A stretch of 64,000 bases of DNA, taken from the NCBI GenBank assembly GCA_002316385.1, contig DCDL01000016.1, forward strand, positions 1 through 64,000, written 5' to 3'. The stretch comes from Clostridium sp. UBA1056 (GTDB taxonomy: Bacteria; Bacillota; Clostridia; Clostridiales; Clostridiaceae). Both the position numbers and the translations under genes were made by a program. Below, piece by piece: positions 61,664 to 64,000 of the stretch. How positions within the stretch are numbered: position 1 is the stretch's first letter; each line of letters opens with the position of its first letter. The notes under the pieces were generated by a model. It ran no database searches and was not told the DNA's origin. It was given only the letters and a program-made list of their open reading frames with translations.

Positions 61664-63238
61664 ATGGATTTTAATTTAAATGATTTAAGGATTAATACTA
61701 GCAAGGAGACATATAGAAATTTAAGTTATGCTGAATTAGTTGCTCATGCTATTAGAAATGGAGAAGGAACTCTTGCTGATAGTGGTGCTCTTGTCGTAAA
61801 AACAGGAAAATATACAGGGAGATCTCCTAAAGACAGATTTATTGTAAAACACGAAAGTATTAATAATTTAATTAATTGGGGAGCAGTTAACTTACCTATA
61901 GAAGAAGAAATTTTTAATAATCTATATTCACAAGTTATAGATTATTTAGCTGATAAAAATTTATATGTATTTGATGGTTATGTTGGAGCTATGAAAGAAT
62001 ATAGCATGAGTATAAGAGTAGTTAATGAATATGCGTCAGAAGCTTTGATGTCTAATCAATTATTTAGAAGATATAAAAAAGAAGAATTAGAAAACTTTAA
62101 ACAAGAGTTTAATGTAATTGTAGCACCAGGATTTAAAGCCAAAGGAAAAGAAGATGGAATAAATTCAGAGGCTTTTATAATAGTGAATTTTGAAAAGAAA
62201 ATTGTTTTAATAGGTGGAACTCAATATTCAGGAGAAATTAAAAAGTCAATATTCTCAATAATGAACTTTTTACTACCTAAAAAAGGAGTATTCCCAATGC
62301 ATTGTTCAGCTAATATAGGAGAAGATGGTGATACCGCTGTATTCTTTGGGCTTTCTGGAACAGGAAAGACCACTTTATCTGCAGATTCAGATAGAAAGTT
62401 AATTGGTGATGATGAGCATGGATGGTGCGATGAAGGCGTATTTAACTTTGAAGGTGGATGCTATGCTAAGACTATTAAGTTAGACAAGGAAAAAGAAAAA
62501 GAGATTTATAATGCTTTAAAATTTGGAGCATTATTAGAAAATGTAGTATTGGACGAAAATAACAGACCTATGTTTGATGATGATTCCTTAACTGAAAATA
62601 CTAGGGGAGCATATCCAATAGAGTTTATTGATAATGTAGAAATAAGTGGTGTAGGTGGAAATCCTAATACTGTAGTGTTCTTAACTGCAGATGCCTTTGG
62701 TGTAATACCTCCTATATCTAAGTTATCTAAAGAAGCTGCTATGTACCACTTTATGTCAGGATATACTAGTAAACTAGCTGGTACGGAAAGAGGAATAACT
62801 AAGCCGAAAGCTACATTCTCTGCTTGTTTCGGTGAACCTTTTATGCTTATGAAACCAGAAGTATATGCTAAGCTTTTAGGAGAAAAAATTACTAAAAACA
62901 ATACAGAAGTTTATCTTGTTAACACTGGATGGTCTGGTGGAGAATATGGTGTAGGTAAAAGAATGAATTTAACTTATACAAGAGCTATGGTTAAAGCTGC
63001 GGTAGAAGGTCATTTAAGAAATGTAGAGTTTGAAAAGGATGATAATTTCAATGTTCTTATTCCTAAAGTAGTTCCAAATGTGCCATCTGAAATATTAAAA
63101 CCTAGAAATACTTGGGCAGATAAAGAAGATTATGATAAAAAAGTAGGCGAACTTATTAATCAATTCCATGAGAACTTTAAAAAGTTTGACAACGTTAGTG
63201 AAGAGATATTAAAGGCTGCACCTGGGCATAATAATTAA
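61664..63238 (+). CDS. pckA: Phosphoenolpyruvate carboxykinase (ATP)
   Basis: Interconverts oxaloacetate and PEP with ATP. The 524-residue enzyme has the kinase-1 Walker loop GLSGTGKTTLS, kinase-2 LIGDDEHGW, the PEPCK substrate site YTGRSPKDRF near residue 45 and a metal site MHCSANIG. TTGGGGG precedes the ATG. Monocistronic with a terminator. Confidence 0.97.
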   Translation: MDFNLNDLRINTSKETYRNLSYAELVAHAIRNGEGTLADSGALVVKTGKYTGRSPKDRFIVKHESINNLINWGAVNLPIEEEIFNNLYSQVIDYLADKNLYVFDGYVGAMKEYSMSIRVVNEYASEALMSNQLFRRYKKEELENFKQEFNVIVAPGFKAKGKEDGINSEAFIIVNFEKKIVLIGGTQYSGEIKKSIFSIMNFLLPKKGVFPMHCSANIGEDGDTAVFFGLSGTGKTTLSADSDRKLIGDDEHGWCDEGVFNFEGGCYAKTIKLDKEKEKEIYNALKFGALLENVVLDENNRPMFDDDSLTENTRGAYPIEFIDNVEISGVGGNPNTVVFLTADAFGVIPPISKLSKEAAMYHFMSGYTSKLAGTERGITKPKATFSACFGEPFMLMKPEVYAKLLGEKITKNNTEVYLVNTGWSGGEYGVGKRMNLTYTRAMVKAAVEGHLRNVEFEKDDNFNVLIPKVVPNVPSEILKPRNTWADKEDYDKKVGELINQFHENFKKFDNVSEEILKAAPGHNN

Positions 63239-63242
63239 TGAA

Positions 63243-63281
63243 AAGAGAAACTCTAGTTTTATAGAGTTTCTCTTCTTTTAA
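63243..63281 (+). terminator. Terminator of pckA
   Basis: AGAGAAACTCTA pairs with TAGAGTTTCTCT, then TCTTTTA. Confidence 0.85.
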
Positions 63282-63414
63282 GCAGAAAAACAATAAAATT
63301 TATGGACTTAGTATAAATACATAACTTATTTTAGAAAACTTTTATTTTATAGGAAAAAAGTTTATAATAAAATATAAATATAATAGTATTTTGGATGTAA
63401 AGGAGAGTAATGGG

Positions 63415-64000
63415 TTGAAAGTTAGAAAAAGGAGAAATATAGGATTAGGTATTTTGGTTATAATGTTAAGTATTATAGGATTTTGGATGTTAGGCCAAAG
63501 AGATGGAGAAGGCAACTATACTACTAAAATAGATAAGTGGGACAATCTATATTCTGGAAATAATATAAAGTTTTATTACATTGATGATTCTGTAGCAGAA
63601 ATAGCTACTTTGAAAAGTAAATATAATGTAGATACTTTAGTTGATGAAAATTCCAGCGAAATTATGAAATGTATAGATATAAATAAGTGGCTATATGGAA
63701 AAAGGAAAGTTGCTTTATCTAATATGGATACCAATAAAGATGCTGAGGAACTTTTGAGTGTTTTAACATCAGAAAAAAAGGTTTCACAAAAGGATTATAA
63801 TACTATACTTCAGGAATTGTTATCTTCCATAGGTATAAAGGTTAGAATTGGCGAATATAGATTAGATGGAAACTATTCTGTATTAGAAGTATGGGATTCT
63901 AACTTTAATAAGTGGATAATGTTTGATGCAGTTACAGGTGGATATTTTAAAAAAGGTGACGAACCACTAAGTGCGATTCAAGTGCTAAATGAAGATCTAG
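63415..64000 (+). CDS. Transglutaminase-like membrane-anchored protein, 3' partial
   Basis: Starts with TTG 63415 after AAGGAG and runs off the right edge (about 195 codons seen). Basic start, one membrane helix (GLGILVIMLSIIGFWMLG), then an outside domain. SSIGIKVRIGEYRLDG and LEVWDSNFNKWIMFDAVTGGYF resemble the His and Asp part of a transglutaminase-like core. The expected Cys segment is not seen clearly before it. The rest lies outside the window. Confidence 0.65.
   Translation, partial: MKVRKRRNIGLGILVIMLSIIGFWMLGQRDGEGNYTTKIDKWDNLYSGNNIKFYYIDDSVAEIATLKSKYNVDTLVDENSSEIMKCIDINKWLYGKRKVALSNMDTNKDAEELLSVLTSEKKVSQKDYNTILQELLSSIGIKVRIGEYRLDGNYSVLEVWDSNFNKWIMFDAVTGGYFKKGDEPLSAIQVLNEDL

Overview
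The window is AT-rich and reads as a chromosomal segment of a spore-forming Clostridium (sensu stricto type). The evidence is low GC with AGGAGG-type ribosome sites and frequent TTG/GTG starts, the tig-clpP-clpX-lonB-lonA-engB block, sporulation-associated LonB and a YtaF relic, pyruvate formate-lyase with its activase, MurT/GatD, and families typical of Firmicutes. I cannot name the species from sequence alone.

Region 1, about 1-10,450, is accessory and decaying. It opens with the right part of an IS3-family insertion sequence. A prophage-like stretch follows with a ribbon-helix-helix regulator, several very small membrane peptides, a lipoprotein, an XRE regulator, two tandem paralogous small proteins, a tRNA 3'-end fragment (attachment site) and a tyrosine recombinase that lacks a normal start and one catalytic Arg. 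Next come a Cys4 micro-protein, a phage family-B DNA polymerase broken by two stops and a frameshift, a frameshifted alpha/beta hydrolase between repeats that resemble rRNA-operon spacers, an ABM-domain protein and a frameshifted ytaF.

Region 2, about 10,700-34,200, is mostly core: an AI-2E/PerM-type permease, a YbjN-like protein, pflA and pflB (with paired TATAACAG/CTGTTATA palindromes upstream of pflB), a membrane-anchored protein, tig, clpP, clpX, lonB, lonA, engB and a CPBP protease. A cluster of three Gly/Cys-rich small membrane proteins plus an Asn/Met/Gly-repeat protein looks like a spore-surface or envelope assembly locus. Then come an FG-GAP-like protein, a PerR/Fur regulator, PIN-PhoH, an S2P-like protein without its zinc motif, and trmB.

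Region 3, about 34,400-41,620, is the most interesting. Two VTT/TVP38 membrane proteins and a rhodanese lipoprotein flank a tight operon: CCG-type Cys-rich protein, CDP-alcohol phosphatidyltransferase, YnjB-like binding lipoprotein, two permeases and an ATPase. The family content matches the uncharacterised ydjXYZ-ynjABCDEF locus of E. coli, here in a Gram-positive layout with a strong promoter and a 7-codon leader ORF.

Region 4, about 42,000-64,000, is housekeeping and regulation: adenosine deaminase, a ZnuABC-type zinc importer, DegV, PadR, DUF4397, CorA, MntP, PepD, an HD-GYP phosphodiesterase, a DUF1232 protein, RNase H, two tandem XRE-TPR regulators, GatD-MurT (with an odd MurT start), ATP-dependent PEP carboxykinase, and a partial transglutaminase-like protein at the right edge.
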